From: G963678445 sp963678445
GTDB taxonomy: Bacteria > Hydrogenedentota > Hydrogenedentia > Hydrogenedentales > G963678445
NCBI GenBank assembly: GCA_963678445.1
Contig: OY782877.1
Span: 248,001-312,000, forward strand
DNA: 64,000 nucleotides
Direction: 5' to 3'
Shown here: positions 62,583 to 64,000 of the stretch, piece after piece
How positions within the stretch are numbered: position 1 is the first letter of the stretch
Layout: every line of letters starts with the position of its first letter
The notes under the pieces: generated by a model
The model's input: only the letters and a program-made list of their open reading frames with translations
The model's database searches: none
What the model was told of the DNA's origin: nothing
Translations under genes and position numbers: made by a program

Positions 62583-63824
62583 TCACAATTCAGCCAAGTC
62601 GTGTGCAACATCAGCGCGGTACGCCTGCCAGGCAGGCAAAATACCGGCGATAAGGCCCATCAGAATAACCGCAGAGTACGCTGTCACCAAATCAGCGTTA
62701 AACGTGATGGAGGAAACCGGAAAACCAACCTTATGACTCAGATAAGAGCCCAACACCATACACACGCCGGTGCCCAGCACCCAACCGGCCCCCAATCCAA
62801 GTACGGTAACCCAGAAGGCCTCTATCAATACCGCACCGAAAATCTCACCACGGGAAGCACCCAAAGCACGCATAACGGCCAGATCGCGTTTGCGCTGCAA
62901 AATGGCCATGTACAAGCCGATAAGAATTGAAATGGATGAAATAACGACTACCAGGTATCCAATCGCCAACAAAACCGCCTTGGCGACACCCAGCAACTGA
63001 TCATAAAGCTTGCGGATCTCATTGATAGGGATGGCCGCCATGGCGTTGTACCCCTTGTTAATGCGTTCTTTAAATTCAAAACGCATGGCGGGACTAGCTA
63101 GCTTAAGCAAGACAGCAGTCACCTCTTTTTCGTGATGATGATGAGCGTGTTTCGCATCCAAGTCTACGGCATCTTCCTCGTCATGGGGATGCTCATGCGC
63201 TTTCCATATCGAATCCATACGCGTAAAAATGGCGCGATCATTCGGCGTGCCAGAACGTTTCATGATGCCCACCACGGTGTAAGGAAGATTCTCATGTTGG
63301 TGCGCTCCCGGCATATCTATAAGACCATGGGTGCTGATAAACACGCTGCCGATGGTCAGGCCGGTATCTTGCGCAGCAACAGCGCCGACAACAGCCTCGA
63401 AGGGGTTCTCAAAATAGCGTCCTTCCGCTAACGAATAGGGAGAGCGCTCTCCCCAATCAAATTCGAACAGGTCCTTTTCCACGCCGACAATGCGGTTGCC
63501 ACGATATGAATCGCCCATACCGATAGGAAATGCGGCGACGACGCCCTCTTCCTGTTTGAGTTTTTCACACACCGCGTGGGGCACATTGCCTGTCGGTGCA
63601 TCCATAAAATAAACGGAACTAAGCACCAACTGGAGTGGATTGCCCTTAGCGCCTACGACCATATCAAAGGCCTGGCCTTCTTCCTCAAAACGACGACGCG
63701 TTTCCTCACGCAATGTCAACACCGTTGAAATCAACCCAACCCCCAACGCAACCGAAAGAATCGTCATCGCCGTGGTAAATTTTCGATTCCAGAGATAGCT
63801 CCATGCAATATGCCACAAACTCAT
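62583..63824 (-). CDS. FtsX-family ABC exporter permease with histidine-rich loop
   Basis: A 413-residue inner-membrane permease of the LolC/MacB type. One helix at about 17-38, a large periplasmic domain (about 40-285) and three helices at the C-terminus, with the coupling motif RKRDLAVMRALGASRGEIF. The periplasmic domain contains a His/Asp/Glu-rich insert at about residues 208-232 (KAHEHPHDEEDAVDLDAKHA followed by four histidines), a likely divalent-metal binding loop. ATG 63824 follows AAGGAGGTG; an in-frame ATG exists at 63854. It overlaps the ATPase gene by 4 bp. The DUF3299-like gene downstream supports a metal-related rather than lipoprotein-sorting role, by inference. Confidence 0.9.
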   Translation of the reverse strand: MSLWHIAWSYLWNRKFTTAMTILSVALGVGLISTVLTLREETRRRFEEEGQAFDMVVGAKGNPLQLVLSSVYFMDAPTGNVPHAVCEKLKQEEGVVAAFPIGMGDSYRGNRIVGVEKDLFEFDWGERSPYSLAEGRYFENPFEAVVGAVAAQDTGLTIGSVFISTHGLIDMPGAHQHENLPYTVVGIMKRSGTPNDRAIFTRMDSIWKAHEHPHDEEDAVDLDAKHAHHHHEKEVTAVLLKLASPAMRFEFKERINKGYNAMAAIPINEIRKLYDQLLGVAKAVLLAIGYLVVVISSISILIGLYMAILQRKRDLAVMRALGASRGEIFGAVLIEAFWVTVLGLGAGWVLGTGVCMVLGSYLSHKVGFPVSSITFNADLVTAYSAVILMGLIAGILPAWQAYRADVAHDLAEL

Positions 63825-64000
63825 GACTGCACCTCCTTGACCAGACCAGAGCAATCGAAACGTTCCGGCAATTGATCCGCAATACCCTCATCATGCGTAA
63901 CAAGCAGCAACGTCACCGCTTCTTCACGGCACAGGCTCAACAGGAGCTCCATTACCCCCTTTGCCGTGCGTGGGTCCAGACTACCGGTCGGCTCATCCGC
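63821..64000 (-). CDS. ABC exporter ATP-binding protein (5' part outside window)
   Basis: Only the last 59 residues are present. Walker B and D-loop are visible as ADEPTGSLD, and the H-loop as LLVTHDE, which fits the LolD/MacB subfamily. The TGA stop overlaps the permease ATG (ATGA), so the two subunits are coupled. Confidence 0.92.
   Translation of the reverse strand, partial: ADEPTGSLDPRTAKGVMELLLSLCREEAVTLLLVTHDEGIADQLPERFDCSGLVKEVQS

Overview
The window is about 64 kb of a chromosome with roughly 50% GC. It comes from a diderm (Gram-negative) bacterium: there is a complete Mla-type lipid transport operon, an ABC auxiliary lipoprotein, an FtsX/LolD-type ABC exporter and a surface-glycan gene set. 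Two H-X9-DG (DUF1559) prepilin-like proteins, a Tat-exported Gfo/Idh oxidoreductase, a GH123-type hydrolase and an animal-like N-acetylneuraminate lyase point to an environmental lineage of the PVC / Lentisphaerota / Hydrogenedentota kind. The exact phylum cannot be fixed from this window. No rRNA, tRNA, CRISPR array, insertion sequence or prophage was seen.

Layout. 1-3.2 kb: amino-acid genes trpE (cut by the window edge), hisI and hisF. 3.2-13.8 kb: a minus-strand run asp23-amaP, accB-accC, efp and an M24 peptidase, followed by overlapping surface-glycan genes (O-antigen ligase/TPR, WecA-like transferase, GT4). 14-18.3 kb: three minus-strand carbohydrate genes (DapA-family aldolase, GH123-like hydrolase, deacetylase-like protein). 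18.4-24.9 kb: mlaEFD plus lipoprotein, ligA and an Smg-family gene. 25.1-26.1 kb: a prepilin-like gene. 26.7-32.4 kb: a plus-strand glycan-modification island (GtrII-like, GtrB, GtrA, pyruvyltransferase family, FrhB-like iron-sulfur protein). 32.4-38.2 kb: a sialic-acid catabolic cluster (N-acylglucosamine 2-epimerase, Kelch mutarotase fused to a sodium symporter, N-acetylneuraminate lyase, GntR regulator with a palindromic operator candidate). 38.3-44.7 kb: second prepilin, Nudix hydrolase, acs, OFA-type MFS transporter, TerB-like protein. 44.8-51.5 kb: a glycerophosphodiesterase and two large exported repeat proteins (ELWxxDGT and ankyrin). 51.8-61.1 kb: TlpA-like thioredoxin, two Gfo/Idh oxidoreductases, a binding protein with a hybrid histidine kinase, and an acyl-CoA dehydrogenase. 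61.2-64 kb: an Sm-like small protein, a DUF3299-like protein, and an ABC exporter whose permease carries a histidine-rich loop.

The most unusual feature is a dispersed, structured intergenic repeat family of about 100 bp, with at least sixteen copies or fragments. Each unit starts with a hairpin of the form GTGGTC-CAGC-GACCAC whose two arms co-vary between copies, continues with a second small hairpin around ATGGTCCTTACCAT, and ends in one of two 3' modules: an A/T-rich module, or a module closing in a long CTTCTTTC...GAAAGAAG palindrome. Copies often sit immediately against stop codons. One 100-bp tandem pair has been read into the C-terminus of the glycerophosphodiesterase gene. No mobilising enzyme is visible here.

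Functionally, the window combines core metabolism, envelope building and scavenging of host or biomass amino sugars (sialic acid, probably N-acetylhexosamines). The peptidase-efp-accB-accC-asp23-amaP order matches the classical Bacillota arrangement but lies in a diderm genome.
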